Shown piece by piece: positions 25,799 to 35,068 of a stretch of DNA of 64,000 bases. Numbering within the stretch: the stretch's first letter is position 1; each line of letters opens with the position of its first letter. Origin of the DNA: Actinacidiphila acididurans. GTDB lineage: Bacteria; Actinomycetota; Actinomycetes; Streptomycetales; Streptomycetaceae. A program made the translations under genes and the position numbers. The notes below the pieces were generated by a model that saw nothing but the letters and a program-made list of their open reading frames with translations, did no database searches and had not been told where the DNA came from. The stretch lies in NCBI RefSeq assembly GCF_016918855.1, contig NZ_JADKYB010000007.1:186001-250000 (forward strand). The letters are read 5' to 3'.

Positions 25799-26535
25799 CG
25801 CCGGTGACCGCGGCCGAGTCGCTGACGCCCGAGTTGGCCGCCGCTCGGGCGCTGGGCGACGACGCGCTGGTGCTGGCCCAGCGGCTGGGGGAGTGGGCCG
25901 GGGACGCGCCGGTGCTGGAGGAGGACGTCGCCCTCACGAACATCGCGCTCGACCTGCTCGGCCAGGCCCGCACCCTGCTGTCGCTGACCGGCGACGAGGA
26001 CGAGCTGGCATTCCTGCGCGAGGAACACGAGTTCCGGAACGTGCAGTTGGCCGAGCTGCCCATCGGCGACTTCGCCGACACGACAGCCCGGCAGTTGTAC
26101 TTCTCGGTGTACCAGGAGCTGCTGTACGCGGCGCTGGCGGACACCGGCGGGGCCCTGGCCCCGCTGGCGGCCAAGGCGGTCGTCGAGGTGGCCTATCACC
26201 GGGACCACGCCGAGCAGTGGACGCTGCGGCTGGGCGACGGCACCGAGGAGAGCCACCGCCGGATGCAGCGGGCCGTGGACGGGCTGTGGCGGTACACCGG
26301 GGAACTGTTCGAGCCACTGGACGGGCTGGGCGTGGACCTGCCCGGGCTGCACCCGGTGTGGCGGGAGCGGGTGGCGGACGTCCTGGGCCGGGCGACGCTG
26401 ACCGTGCCGGGCGGCCCGGACCGCACCCCGTGGGCGGCCGGAGCGGGCCGGCAGGGCGTGCACACCGAGGCGTTCGGGCGGCTGCTGGCCGAGATGCAGT
26501 ATCTGCACCGCGCTCACCCGGGGGCGTCGTGGTGA
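25795..26535 (+). CDS. paaC: Phenylacetyl-CoA epoxidase structural subunit PaaC
   Basis: 246 aa, GTG at 25795 overlapping the paaB stop as GTGA. Ferritin-like helices with GDDALVLAQRLGEW, DVALTNIALDLLGQAR and VVEVAYHRDHAEQW identify PaaC, which pairs with PaaA and stabilises the diiron subunit but is itself catalytically inactive. Normal length. Third gene of the operon. Confidence 0.96.
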   Translation: MTPVTAAESLTPELAAARALGDDALVLAQRLGEWAGDAPVLEEDVALTNIALDLLGQARTLLSLTGDEDELAFLREEHEFRNVQLAELPIGDFADTTARQLYFSVYQELLYAALADTGGALAPLAAKAVVEVAYHRDHAEQWTLRLGDGTEESHRRMQRAVDGLWRYTGELFEPLDGLGVDLPGLHPVWRERVADVLGRATLTVPGGPDRTPWAAGAGRQGVHTEAFGRLLAEMQYLHRAHPGASW

Positions 26536-27056
26536 CCGCGGGCGCGCAGGCGCCGAGCGCGCTGGAGGCGGAGCTGATACGCCTGGTCGGCGAGGTCCCG
26601 GACCCGGAGCTGCCGGTGATATCGCTGGCCGAGCTGGGAGTGCTGCGCGGCTTGGAGGTGCTCGGCCCCGGCCGGGTGCGGGTGGAGCTCACCCCCACCT
26701 GGACCGCCTGTCCGGCGCTGGACACCATGGCCGCCGACATCACCGAGGTGCTCACCTCCCACGGCATGACCGAGGTGGCGGTGGACACGGTGCTCGCGCC
26801 GGCCTGGTCGACCGACGCGATCACCGCCGAGGGCCGCCGCAAGCTCGCCGAGGCCGGGGTGGCGCCGCCGCGGCCGAAGGCGTCCGGGGCGGCGGGGGCT
26901 GCCGGGGGCCCGGTGGCGCTGGAGCTGGCGATCCGCTGCCCCAACTGCGGGTCGACGGACACCAGGCTGCTGAGCCGTTTCTCGTCCACCGCCTGCAAGG
27001 CGCTGCGCCGGTGCGCGTCGTGCGGGGAGCCGTTCGACCACTTCAAGGAGGTGTGA
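26532..27056 (+). CDS. paaD: Phenylacetate degradation maturation protein PaaD (MIP18/DUF59 family)
   Basis: 174 aa, GTG at 26532 overlapping the paaC stop as GTGA. An N-terminal DUF59-like domain (VGEVPDPELPVISLAELGVLRG, TPTWTACPALDTMAADI) is followed by an Ala/Gly linker and a C-terminal zinc-ribbon with CPNCGS and CASCGEPFDHFKEV. PaaD is thought to help assemble iron-sulfur or diiron centres of the epoxidase complex. Fourth gene of the operon; its 3' end also supplies an AAGGAGGTG Shine-Dalgarno for paaE. Confidence 0.95.
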   Translation: MTAGAQAPSALEAELIRLVGEVPDPELPVISLAELGVLRGLEVLGPGRVRVELTPTWTACPALDTMAADITEVLTSHGMTEVAVDTVLAPAWSTDAITAEGRRKLAEAGVAPPRPKASGAAGAAGGPVALELAIRCPNCGSTDTRLLSRFSSTACKALRRCASCGEPFDHFKEV

Positions 27057-28112
27057 ATGTTCCATCCGCTCCGGGTGACCGAGGTCCACCCGCTCACCGA
27101 CGACTCGGTGACCATCTGCTTCGAGGTCCCCGAGGAACTTCGCGCCGCCTACCGTTACGCGCCCGGGCAGCACATCGCCGTCCGCCGGCGGGTGGACGGC
27201 GGTGAGATCCGCCGCACCTATTCGCTGTGCGACCCGGTACCGGCCTCGCCCGACCCGGGCCCGCGGCGGCTGCGGGTGGGGGTGCGGCTGGTGGAGGACG
27301 GGGAGTTCTCCACGTACGCGCTCAAGGAGCTGGCGGCCGGGGACGTGCTGGACGTGATGACGCCGGCCGGGCGGTTCGTGCTGGAGCCGCGCCCCGGACG
27401 GTTCGCGGCGGTGGTGGGCGGCAGCGGCATCACACCGGTGCTGTCGCAGATCGGCACGGTGCTGGCCCGGGAGCCCGGGGCGAGCTTCTGCCTGATCCGC
27501 AGCGATCGGACGGCCGCGTCCACGATGTTCCTGGAGGAGGTGGCGGACCTGAAGGACCGGTGGCCGGACCGGTTCCAGGTGGTGTCGGCGCTCTCCCGGG
27601 AGGAGCGGCAGACCGGACTGCCCTCCGGACGCCTGGACAGCGCCCGGCTGACCGAGCTGATACCGGCGCTGCTGCCGGTGGCCGCGGTGGACGGCTGGTA
27701 CCTGTGCGGGCCGCTGGGCCTGGTCGGCTCGGCCGAGCGGGCGCTGCGGGAGCTGGGAGTTCCGCGTTCCCGCGTCCACCAGGAGATCTTCCACGTCGAC
27801 GAGGTGCCGGCCGGCCCCGCCCGCGCGATACCCGGCGGTGCCACGGTCCGGGCCACGCTGGACGGCCGCGGCGGCGCCTGGCCGGTACGGGACGGCGAAT
27901 CCGTGCTGGAGACGGTGCTGCGCAACCGCTCGGACGCCCCGTACGCCTGCAAGGGCGGGGTGTGCGGGACCTGCAGGACGAAGCTGGTCTCCGGCGAGGT
28001 GCGGATGGACCGCAACTTCGCGCTGGAGCCGGAGGAGACCGAGGCCGGCTATGTGCTGGCCTGCCAGTCGCACCCGGTGACGCCGGTGGTCGAGGTGGAC
28101 TTCGACGCGTGA
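27057..28112 (+). CDS. paaE: Phenylacetyl-CoA epoxidase reductase PaaE
   Basis: 351 aa, ATG at 27057 immediately after the paaD stop. Domain order is ferredoxin-NADP reductase-type FAD domain (RRTYSLCDPV), NAD(P) domain (VVGGSGITPVLSQI, YLCGPLGLVGSAERAL) and a C-terminal plant-type 2Fe-2S ferredoxin with YACKGGVCGTCRTKL and a later LACQS cysteine. It passes electrons from NADPH to PaaA. Last gene of the operon, followed 11 bp later by a strong hairpin. The PaaK ligase, PaaG, PaaZ-type hydratase and PaaJ are not in this window. Confidence 0.96.
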   Translation: MFHPLRVTEVHPLTDDSVTICFEVPEELRAAYRYAPGQHIAVRRRVDGGEIRRTYSLCDPVPASPDPGPRRLRVGVRLVEDGEFSTYALKELAAGDVLDVMTPAGRFVLEPRPGRFAAVVGGSGITPVLSQIGTVLAREPGASFCLIRSDRTAASTMFLEEVADLKDRWPDRFQVVSALSREERQTGLPSGRLDSARLTELIPALLPVAAVDGWYLCGPLGLVGSAERALRELGVPRSRVHQEIFHVDEVPAGPARAIPGGATVRATLDGRGGAWPVRDGESVLETVLRNRSDAPYACKGGVCGTCRTKLVSGEVRMDRNFALEPEETEAGYVLACQSHPVTPVVEVDFDA

Positions 28113-28122
28113 GCCCGCCGGT

Positions 28123-28154
28123 CCGGCCGGCCCGCTACGAAGCGGGCCGGCCGG
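28123..28154. terminator. Strong hairpin between paaE and rhodanese genes
   Basis: CCGGCCGGCCCGCT (28123-28136), loop ACGA, and its exact complement AGCGGGCCGGCCGG (28141-28154). A perfect 14-bp stem placed between convergent genes, so it can terminate both. Confidence 0.88.
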
Positions 28155-28182
28155 CACAGGGCGTCACGCGGCCGCTACGTCC

Positions 28183-28515
28183 TTACAGGACGTAGCCCTC
28201 GCCGCCGTTGCCGTCCACCACGGAGCGGCCGCTGGCCTCCCAGTCGAGCATGCCGCCGTTGACGTTGACGGCGTCGATGCCCTGGGCGATGAGGTACTGG
28301 GTGACCTGGGCGGAGCGCCCGCCGACCCGGCACACCACGTGGACCTTGCCGCCCTCGGGCACCTCGCCGATGCGGGCGACGACCTCGCCCATGGGGATGT
28401 GGACGGCGTTCTCGGCGTGGCCGGCGGCCCACTCGTCGTTCTCCCGGACGTCCAGCAGGATCGCGTCGGCCGGTACGGCGGCGGCATCCACCGCGGGGAG
28501 CTGGGCGTGGAACAT
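28183..28515 (-). CDS. Single-domain rhodanese-like protein
   Basis: 110 aa from the ATG at 28515, with AGGAGG upstream. LLDVRENDEWAAGHAENAVHIP and the active-site loop VVCRVGGRSAQV (catalytic Cys in the CRVGGRS loop) identify a thiosulfate sulfurtransferase-like domain; GGMLDWEASGR completes it. These small cytoplasmic proteins carry persulfide sulfur for thiosulfate detoxification, tRNA thiolation or cofactor assembly. It converges on paaE and may have no pathway link to it. Confidence 0.93.
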   Translation of the reverse strand: MFHAQLPAVDAAAVPADAILLDVRENDEWAAGHAENAVHIPMGEVVARIGEVPEGGKVHVVCRVGGRSAQVTQYLIAQGIDAVNVNGGMLDWEASGRSVVDGNGGEGYVL

Positions 28516-28652
28516 CGGGTGCGGCCTCCTGGGCTGGCGGTTCGGGGCTGGCGGTTCGCGGACACGGTGTGCCGGGCGGCCGGTCCCGGTGCGGTCCGGC
28601 GCAAGGCAACCCTGAAACGCTACCTCAGCGCCGTCGGCGGCGGCGTCCGCTT

Positions 28653-28724
28653 GCTTGCCGGACTCCGCCTGCTTGCCGGACTCCGCCTGCTTGCCGGACT
28701 CCGCCTGCTTGCCGGACTCCGCCT
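28653..28724. repeat. 18-bp minisatellite, four perfect copies plus partial flanks
   Basis: The unit GCTTGCCGGACTCCGCCT repeats exactly at 28653, 28671, 28689 and 28707, with a truncated copy to the right (28725) and a degenerate one to the left. It lies in the 300-bp gap between the rhodanese start (28515) and the J-domain gene stop (28816). The rest of this gap holds a tandem GGCTGGCGGTTCG pair (about 28533-28557) and no gene. The 18-bp period keeps any frame open, which creates shadow reading frames on both strands. Confidence 0.9.
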
Positions 28725-28815
28725 GCTTGCCCGGCCTGATCCGCTCCCGTCATCGCCCCGGCCGCTCCGCTACGGGCGCCGCACGTCGGGGGGAATGCCG
28801 TCGACGGGAAAGCCG

Positions 28816-29643
28816 TCAGTCCCCGCCCGGTTCGCGGACCAGCTCGGCCAGGCGGGCCTCGCGCTGGGCGACCTCGGTGAGGAGTTGCTCGGCGATCTCG
28901 TTGAGCAGGGCGTCCGGGTCGTCGGGGGCGAGCTTCATCATCTGGCCGATGGCGCTCTCGTCCAGCTCGGCGGCCAGCGCGGCCAGCTTCTCCTTGCGCT
29001 CGGCGAGCCATTCCAGCCGGGCGTAGAGCACCTCGGCCTCGCTGGGCAGCGTCTCCTCCGGCACCGGCCCGGCCTCCCACTCCTCGGCCAGGCCGCGCAG
29101 GGCGTCCTCGTCGGCGTAGGCGTAGGCCTCGTTCACCCGGGCGATGAAGGCGCTGCGGCGCTCCTTCTCCGCGTCGTCCTGGGCGAGGTCGGGGTGCGCC
29201 TTGCGGGCCAGTTCGCGGTAGAGCCGCTGGGCCTCCTTGCCCGGCCGGACCCGGCGCGGCGGATTGGGGTCCTCCACCGGCCGTACCCCGTCGGCGCCCA
29301 GCAGCCCGCCGAACAGCTCCTCCACCCCGGGCATCGGCATGACCAGCGCCCTGGCCTCCCATGCGCGCTGTATGTCCTCCCGGTCACCGCTGTGCGCGGC
29401 GACCGCCTCGGCGATCAGCGCGTCCAGTTCGTCCAGCCGCGCGTACATCGGGCCGAGCCGCTGGTGGTGCAGCCGGGAGAAGTTCTCCACCTCGACCCGG
29501 AAGGTCTCCACCGCGATCTCGAACTCGATGAGTGCCTGCTCGGCCGCCCGCACCGCCTTCGCGAGCCGTTCCTCCGAGCCGGACGAGGGCTCGGGGCCGG
29601 CAGCGGCGGCGGCCGGTGTTTCGGTTCCGGAGCTGTTCGTCAC
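28816..29643 (-). CDS. J-domain-containing protein
   Basis: 275 aa from the ATG at 29643. A long alpha-helical N-terminal part (LAKAVRAAEQALIEFEIAVETFRVEVE..., residues about 25-90) precedes a J-domain near 135-180 that includes YRELARKAHPDLAQ with the HPD tripeptide needed to stimulate DnaK. A second coiled-coil-like segment (LEWLAERKEKLAALAAELD) ends the protein. This is not classical DnaJ (no G/F or zinc modules), so it is probably a specialised DnaK co-chaperone. It stands alone on the minus strand. Confidence 0.87.
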   Translation of the reverse strand: MTNSSGTETPAAAAAGPEPSSGSEERLAKAVRAAEQALIEFEIAVETFRVEVENFSRLHHQRLGPMYARLDELDALIAEAVAAHSGDREDIQRAWEARALVMPMPGVEELFGGLLGADGVRPVEDPNPPRRVRPGKEAQRLYRELARKAHPDLAQDDAEKERRSAFIARVNEAYAYADEDALRGLAEEWEAGPVPEETLPSEAEVLYARLEWLAERKEKLAALAAELDESAIGQMMKLAPDDPDALLNEIAEQLLTEVAQREARLAELVREPGGD

Positions 29644-29759
29644 TCGGACAGCCTAGGGCCTGTGCGGTGGATCTTCCCGGCGCTCACGCCGTACCGCGGC
29701 CACCGCAGCGGCGTCCACCCGGGCTACGGCCGTTTCCGTAGCGCTTCCCGACCGCTTCC

Positions 29760-31187
29760 TCAGTCCTCGAGCTCCGCGGCGAGCCGGCCGGCCCGTACCG
29801 CCGCCACCAGCTCCGCGTGATCCGCCTCCGTACGGTCGGCGTAGGCGATGGCGAAGTCGGCGAGGGCGGTGTCCAGCTCGTCGTTCTTGCCGCAGTAGCC
29901 GGCTATCAGGCGCGGGTCGGCGCTGTGCGAGTGGGCACGGGCCAGCAGGGCGCCGGTCATCCGGCCGTAGTCGTCGAGCAGGCCCGGCTGGAGGGCGGAG
30001 GGGTCGACGCTGCCCTTGCGGTTGCGGAACTGCCGTACCTGGTACGGCACCCCCGCCACGTCCGTCCATCCCAGCAGGAAGTCGCTGACCACCTGCATCC
30101 GCTTCTGCCCGAGCACCACCCGGCGCCCCTCGTGCGCGACATGTTCCACGTGAAACCCCGCTTTGGCGACATACGGCAGCAGCGCCGACGCGCGGGCCTC
30201 CTTCACCTGGAGGACCAGCGGCTCCCCGAGGTGGTCCAGCAGCAGTACGACGTACGAGCGCGTGCCCACGCTGCCGGTACCGACGACCCGGAATGCCACA
30301 TCGTGCACCGCGTACCGGGCCAGAAGCGGCAGCCGGTCGTCGCCGACGGTCTTCAGGTAGCCGTCCAGCGCGCCCGCGACCGCCGTCGCCTCCTCGTCCG
30401 CGACCCGCCGCAGCACCGGCGGCGCGTCGGTGAACCGCCGCCCGCCGCCCTCCACCCACTGCGTGGCCCGCGCCGCGAACTTCGCGCTGGTGTTCCGCCG
30501 CGCCTTGGCCTAGACCTGGTCCAGCGTGCCGAGCAGGTCGCGGGCATCGGCGTGGGTGACCAACTCCTCGTCGGCGATGGCGTTCCACGCCTCGATCACC
30601 GGCAACTTGGCCAGCAGCCGCATGGTGCGCCGGTACGCGCCGACCGCGTCGTAGGCCGCCGCCCGGCACACGTCCTCCGCGGCGCCCGCCTCCCGCCCGG
30701 CCAGCACCAGCGAGGTCACCAGCCGCTTGACGTCCCACTCCCACGGGCCGGGCACGGTCTCGTCGAAGTCGTTGATGTCCATCACCAGGCCGCCGCGGGC
30801 GTCGCCGTACAGCCCGAAGTTGGCGGCGTGCGCGTCGCCGCAGATCTGCGCGCCGATACCGGTGACGGGCGCGTCCGCGAGGTCGGCGGCCATCAGCCCG
30901 GCCGAGCCGCGCAGAAAGGCGAACGGACCAGCCGCCATCCGGCCCACCCGCAGCGGCACCAACTCGGGTATCCGGCCGGTGTTGGACCGTTCCACCGCCT
31001 CGACGGCCGCGCCGGCGCCGTTGCGGCGCTCGCGCCAGGCCCAATGCTCGGGCCGGCCGTGCGCGGCGCGCGGCAGCCGTTCCCGGGCCGCCTTGCCGAC
31101 CTGCTTGGGGGAGGTGTCGTGCGGCCATGCGGCGAATCCGGCCACCCGGGGCACCCGCACGTCCTGCGGCAGTCGTGCGTCCACCAC
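29760..31187 (-). pseudogene. DUF2252 family protein gene interrupted by an in-frame TAG
   Basis: From a GTG at 31187 (GGGAGG 6 nt upstream) the frame runs through GDAHAANFGLYGDARGG and MDINDFDET, typical of DUF2252, to an amber codon at 30512-30510 after LLGTLDQV. The same frame continues without further stops (AKARRNTSAKFAARATQW, then VADEEATAVAGALDGYLKTVGDD) to 29760, giving 475 codons in all, the usual family length. One base change therefore splits the gene into about 225 and 250 residues. DUF2252 proteins resemble kinase-like phosphotransferases of unknown role. It may be a pseudogene, a sequencing error or a rare readthrough case; two separate proteins seem least likely. Confidence 0.82.
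30143..30156 (-). other. parS site (ParB binding) inside the DUF2252 gene
   Basis: GTTCCACGTGAAAC on the plus strand is the exact reverse complement of GTTTCACGTGGAAC, a recognised Streptomyces parS form also present twice at 55248-55291. On the minus strand it encodes FHVEH within the broken DUF2252 gene. ParB bound here would help organise and segregate the origin region. Confidence 0.85.
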
Positions 31188-31349
31188 GCGTTTCCCTCCC
31201 ATACCGCGCGCGTCAGCCGACGGCACGTCAACCACCCCAACCCGGGGGGTAATCCGGCTATTCGGTCGACCCGGCCCGCTGTTTCGTGCTTGCCTTGAGT
31301 CAGAACCAGTCAGGACCCTACTTCAGCGCCGAACCGCAGGTGTACGACG

Positions 31350-34300
31350 TTGGACGAGATCACTCGGCATTCGCCCGCCACCGACGAAGACCACCAGACC
31401 GACCGTTCCACCGGCCATGGCGAGAGCGCCGATCAGGAGCCGCTCACCCACCCGGCCGTACCGGAGCGGCCGGAAACGGACCGTCGGATCCTCCCGGCAC
31501 CGCCGCCGGACCCGGCCCGCGACCTTGCGGCGGCCGCTGCCGCTGCCGCGTCGGCCAATTCGGGCGCTTCAGCTGCTCCAACTGCTTCGGCCGCCGCTTC
31601 GGCCGCGTCGTCCGGATCGGCCGCGGCCGCCACAGCGCCCCGGACCCGCGCCCGTACGGACCGCCGCCCGGGGCCCGTACCCGCCGCTGCCTCCACCGGC
31701 ACCGGCGCCGCCGCCGTTTCCGCCCCTCCCGCCGCCCCGGACCGCGGTGACCCCCGTACGGACCCGGCCGCCGGTGACCGCCCGCCGGCGCACGCGGGCG
31801 CGGGAATGGGCGCGGGCACCGCAGCCCCGCACGCCGACGCGGCCGGCACCCCCTTCGCGGGGGTCGCCGCCCTGCTCCGGCTGGCCGTGCTGTGCGTCGA
31901 CCCGGAAGGCCGGATCTCGTACTGGAACCGCGGCGCCGAGGAACTGTTCGGCCACCGCTGGGAGCACGTCTTCGGGCACCGCGCCTCGGGGCTGCTCACC
32001 GCCACGCGCCCGCCGGCCGGGATCGCCGGGCTGCCGGCCGCCGCGCCGCACCAGGACACGCTCGACCTGCTGGACGACCTGACCCAGTCCGCCTGGTCCG
32101 GCGCCCTGGCCGCCACCGACCGCGACGGCACGGTCAAGGACGTGCTGTGGTGGACGTACCGGATCGTGGAGCCCGGCGGCCGCAGCCTGCTGGCGCTGGC
32201 CGCGCACGCCAAGCCGCTGCGTACCGGCAGCCTGCGCGTCGCGCTCGGCGGACGGCTGCTGCCGTACACCGCGGACGGCCCGGTCCGGCAGGACGTCTCG
32301 GTGGCCGCAGTGCTCGCCCCGGCCACCGACCCGGCGCAGGGCCACGCGCTGACCGCCCGGCTCGGCGCGGTGCTGCCCAGCGCCAGCCCGGGCCGGCTCG
32401 ACCGGATCGTGCGGCAGATCGTGCCGCTGGGCCACCCTGCCCTGGAGATCGACGGCGGCACGCGGCTGCCGGTCCTCCCCCACGAGTACGTACGGATCGC
32501 CGCGGGCTCCCACGCGCTCGCCCACCGGCCCAGGGAACTCCCGGCCGCCCAGCAGCACCCTTCGCCCCTGCTCCGGCCGCAGGACGAGCCGCAGACCCAG
32601 CCGCACACCGACCAGCCCCAGGCGCAGCCTCGGTCCGCAACGCAAACGCAGCCGCAGCCCGCCGGCCCCACCGCGGCCGGCACCGGCGCGGCGCCCGCCG
32701 ACCTGTCCAGCGCCGCCGCCCTCACCGCGGTTCCGCTGCCCCCGCTGGCCGCCACCGCGGGCGTCCCGGGCCCGGTGGCCCCCGCCGCCGGCCACGTACC
32801 CGGGCGCCCGGCGGCCGGCACCGCGCTGGACGAACAGCTCGCCCTGCTGCACGAGACCGGCGCGGTGGTCGGCTCCACGCTCGACCTGCACACCACCGCC
32901 CGCGAGTTGTGCTCGGTGACCGTGCCCCGGTTCGCCGACTTCGCCTCCGTCCTGATCGTGGACCACCTGTTCTCCGACGACGAGCCGCCCGCCGACGACC
33001 GGCCGCACGGCACCGTGCACGTGCGCCGGGTGGCCATCGCGCACCAGGGGCCGCCCGGCCGCTGGGAGACCGCGCTGCCGGAGGACGAGTTGCTGACGCT
33101 GCCGGCCGGCGAGATCGTGCCGCGGCTCGGCGAGCCGGTCCTCGTCCCCGTGGTGGACCCCACGCTGGCCGACGGGATAGCGGCCGATCTGGGGGTGCCC
33201 GCCCTCGCCCCGCTGCTGCCCGGGCACTCCATGATCGTGGCGCCGCTGACCGCGCGCGGCACCGTACTCGGCCGGGTGTGCTTCCTGCGCAACCCCGGGC
33301 GCCGCCCGTTCGACGCCAGGGACGCCGCCACGGCCGCCGAAGTGGTCGCCCGCGGCGCGGTGCACATCGACAACGCCCGCCTGCACCGGCAGGAATCGCG
33401 CGCCGCCGCCACCTTGCAGCGCTCGATGATGCCGACCCGGCCGCCCCGGATCCCCGGTGTCCGAATTGCGCATCACTATATGCCGGGGGACCGACAGGCC
33501 CAGGTCGGCGGCGACTGGTTCGACGCGATCCAGCTCCCCGGCGGCCGGGTCGCCCTGATCGTGGGCGACGTGATGGGCCACGGGCTCCAGGCCGCGGCCG
33601 TCATGGGCCAGTTCCGTACCGCCGTGATCACCATGGCCGCGCTCGACCTGCCGCCCGCCCAGTTGCTGCGCCACCTGGACAACCTCGCCCATCGCCTCGG
33701 CACCGAACACCTCGCCACCTGCGTGTACGCCGTCTACGACCCGATCGCCCGCACCCTGACGCTGGCCAACGCCGGCCACATCCCGCCGGTGCTCGCCGGT
33801 TACGACGGCCACAGCGAGCTGCTGCAGATCCCCGGCGGCGCCCCGATCGGGGTCGGCGGGGTGCCGTTCGAGACCGTGGAGATCCCGGTTCCGGACGGCA
33901 GTTGGCTGGTGCTGTGCACCGACGGCCTGGTCGAAGTCCGCGGCCAGGGCATAGACGCCGGGCTGGCCGCCCTGTGCGCGAACGTGATCGAGCCGCAGCA
34001 GACGCCCGAGGACGTGTGCGCGCAGATCCTCTCGCGCGTCCATTCGGAGGACCGCCGGGACGACGTGGCGCTGCTCGTCGCCCGCTTCGAGGGCATCCCG
34101 TCCGAGGACGTGATGCGCTGGATGCTGCGGGTCGACGAATCCGAGGTCGCCCGCGCGCGCGAGCTGACCCGGGCCCAGCTGGAGCGCTGGGGCCTGGAGC
34201 GGCTGGCGGACACGGCCGAACTGCTGGTCAGCGAGCTGGTGACCAACGCGATCCGGGCCGCCTCGTACGAGGTGGAGCTGCGGGTGATGAAGGTCGGCAA

Positions 34301-34475
34301 GCTGCTGGTCGAGGTCAGCGACGACAACCACAACCTGCCGCAGTTGCAGCGCGCGGACGCCGACGACGTACGGGGACGCGGGCTGGCGCTGGTGTCCCAC
34401 CTGTCGCGGCGCTGGGGGACCAGCCGCAAGGCGGTGGGCAAGGTGGTCTGGTTCGAGCTTCCGCTGCCCGCCTGA
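31350..34475 (+). CDS. PAS-GAF-SpoIIE phosphatase with C-terminal HATPase (anti-sigma-like) domain
   Basis: 1041 aa from a TTG at 31350, the best available start although the ribosome site is weak. Residues 1-165 are low-complexity Ala/Pro; a PAS domain follows (about 170-290, VLCVDPEGRISYWNRGAEELFG), then a Pro/Gln linker, a GAF domain (about 495-680) and a SpoIIE-type PP2C domain (about 690-905) with metal-site GGDWFDA, VGDVMGHG and CTDGLVE. A C-terminal GHKL ATPase domain (about 927-1035, LLVSELVTNAIRAA, GRGLALVS) resembles RsbW anti-sigma kinases. Such fusions can switch sigma-factor partners by both phosphorylating and dephosphorylating anti-anti-sigma proteins. Ligand and target unknown. 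Divergent from the DUF2252 gene. Confidence 0.93.
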   Translation: MDEITRHSPATDEDHQTDRSTGHGESADQEPLTHPAVPERPETDRRILPAPPPDPARDLAAAAAAAASANSGASAAPTASAAASAASSGSAAAATAPRTRARTDRRPGPVPAAASTGTGAAAVSAPPAAPDRGDPRTDPAAGDRPPAHAGAGMGAGTAAPHADAAGTPFAGVAALLRLAVLCVDPEGRISYWNRGAEELFGHRWEHVFGHRASGLLTATRPPAGIAGLPAAAPHQDTLDLLDDLTQSAWSGALAATDRDGTVKDVLWWTYRIVEPGGRSLLALAAHAKPLRTGSLRVALGGRLLPYTADGPVRQDVSVAAVLAPATDPAQGHALTARLGAVLPSASPGRLDRIVRQIVPLGHPALEIDGGTRLPVLPHEYVRIAAGSHALAHRPRELPAAQQHPSPLLRPQDEPQTQPHTDQPQAQPRSATQTQPQPAGPTAAGTGAAPADLSSAAALTAVPLPPLAATAGVPGPVAPAAGHVPGRPAAGTALDEQLALLHETGAVVGSTLDLHTTARELCSVTVPRFADFASVLIVDHLFSDDEPPADDRPHGTVHVRRVAIAHQGPPGRWETALPEDELLTLPAGEIVPRLGEPVLVPVVDPTLADGIAADLGVPALAPLLPGHSMIVAPLTARGTVLGRVCFLRNPGRRPFDARDAATAAEVVARGAVHIDNARLHRQESRAAATLQRSMMPTRPPRIPGVRIAHHYMPGDRQAQVGGDWFDAIQLPGGRVALIVGDVMGHGLQAAAVMGQFRTAVITMAALDLPPAQLLRHLDNLAHRLGTEHLATCVYAVYDPIARTLTLANAGHIPPVLAGYDGHSELLQIPGGAPIGVGGVPFETVEIPVPDGSWLVLCTDGLVEVRGQGIDAGLAALCANVIEPQQTPEDVCAQILSRVHSEDRRDDVALLVARFEGIPSEDVMRWMLRVDESEVARARELTRAQLERWGLERLADTAELLVSELVTNAIRAASYEVELRVMKVGKLLVEVSDDNHNLPQLQRADADDVRGRGLALVSHLSRRWGTSRKAVGKVVWFELPLPA

Positions 34476-34542
34476 TACGACTGCCTGCTACGGCTGCCCG
34501 CCCGATACGGCGTGCGCGCCCCCGTACCGCGCACCTGATATC

Positions 34543-34557
34543 GTTGCAAAACGCAAC
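34543..34557. promoter_or_regulatory. Inverted repeat upstream of marR, probable autoregulatory operator
   Basis: GTTGC-AAAAC-GCAAC (34543-34557), unusually AT-rich for the region, about 47 bp before the MarR start and followed by another TTGCA half-site (34559-34564). MarR proteins commonly bind such dyads in their own promoters. Confidence 0.5.
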
Positions 34558-34603
34558 ATTGCAGGTGGTGCGGGCGGCAGGCGACAAGGGAGGCGCGGGC
34601 ACG

Positions 34604-35038
34604 ATGTCGGGACGGGATGCGGCACTGGACACCATCCAGCGCGAGCTGACCGCGTTCGCGCGCCGGGCGCGCGCCACCGCGGCACGTATGCACCCGGAGC
34701 TCTCCCTGGTGTCGTACACGATCCTCGCGCACCTGGAGGAGCAGCAGGGCTGCCGGGCCACCGACCTGGCGGCGTACTACCTGCTGGACAAGTCCACGGT
34801 CAGCCGGCAGGTGGCGGCGCTGGAGCGGCTCGGCCTCATCGAGCGGCGCACGGACTCGACCGACCACCGGGTGCAGGTGCTGCACCTGGCGCCGCGCGGC
34901 AACGAGGTGCTGGCCGCGGCCCGCGAGCGGCGCAAGCAGACCTTCGAGGAACGGTTCGCCGACTGGGACCCCGCGGATCTGGGCCGGTTCGCGGAGTACC
35001 TGGTGCGCTACAACGAGGACGCGGCGGCGCATCCGTAG
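34604..35038 (+). CDS. MarR family transcriptional regulator
   Basis: 144 aa from the ATG at 34604. The winged helix is clear: LSLVSYTILAHLEEQQGCRATDLAAYYLLDKSTVSRQVAALERLGLIERRTDSTDHRVQVLHLAPRG, with the basic wing (DHR). It is a dimeric repressor of small-molecule or stress-response genes; no adjacent target is obvious besides itself. It converges on the HxlR gene with 30 bp between stops. An AT-rich dyad sits in its upstream region. Confidence 0.92.
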   Translation: MSGRDAALDTIQRELTAFARRARATAARMHPELSLVSYTILAHLEEQQGCRATDLAAYYLLDKSTVSRQVAALERLGLIERRTDSTDHRVQVLHLAPRGNEVLAAARERRKQTFEERFADWDPADLGRFAEYLVRYNEDAAAHP

Positions 35039-35068
35039 GACGCGGCCGGCGCCACGTGCGCGTACGTC

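Noticed and set aside
28653..28724. CRISPR array
   Set aside because: The 18-bp repeats are head-to-tail with no unique spacers and no cas genes nearby.
30457..31187. Two independent genes instead of a broken DUF2252 gene
   Set aside because: Both halves are in one frame, there is no intervening ribosome site, and together they equal one family-length protein.
31228..31252. SigB-type promoter for the SpoIIE phosphatase (GTCAAC with GGGTAA)
   Set aside because: The spacer and hexamers deviate from the consensus and the site is one of several weak matches.
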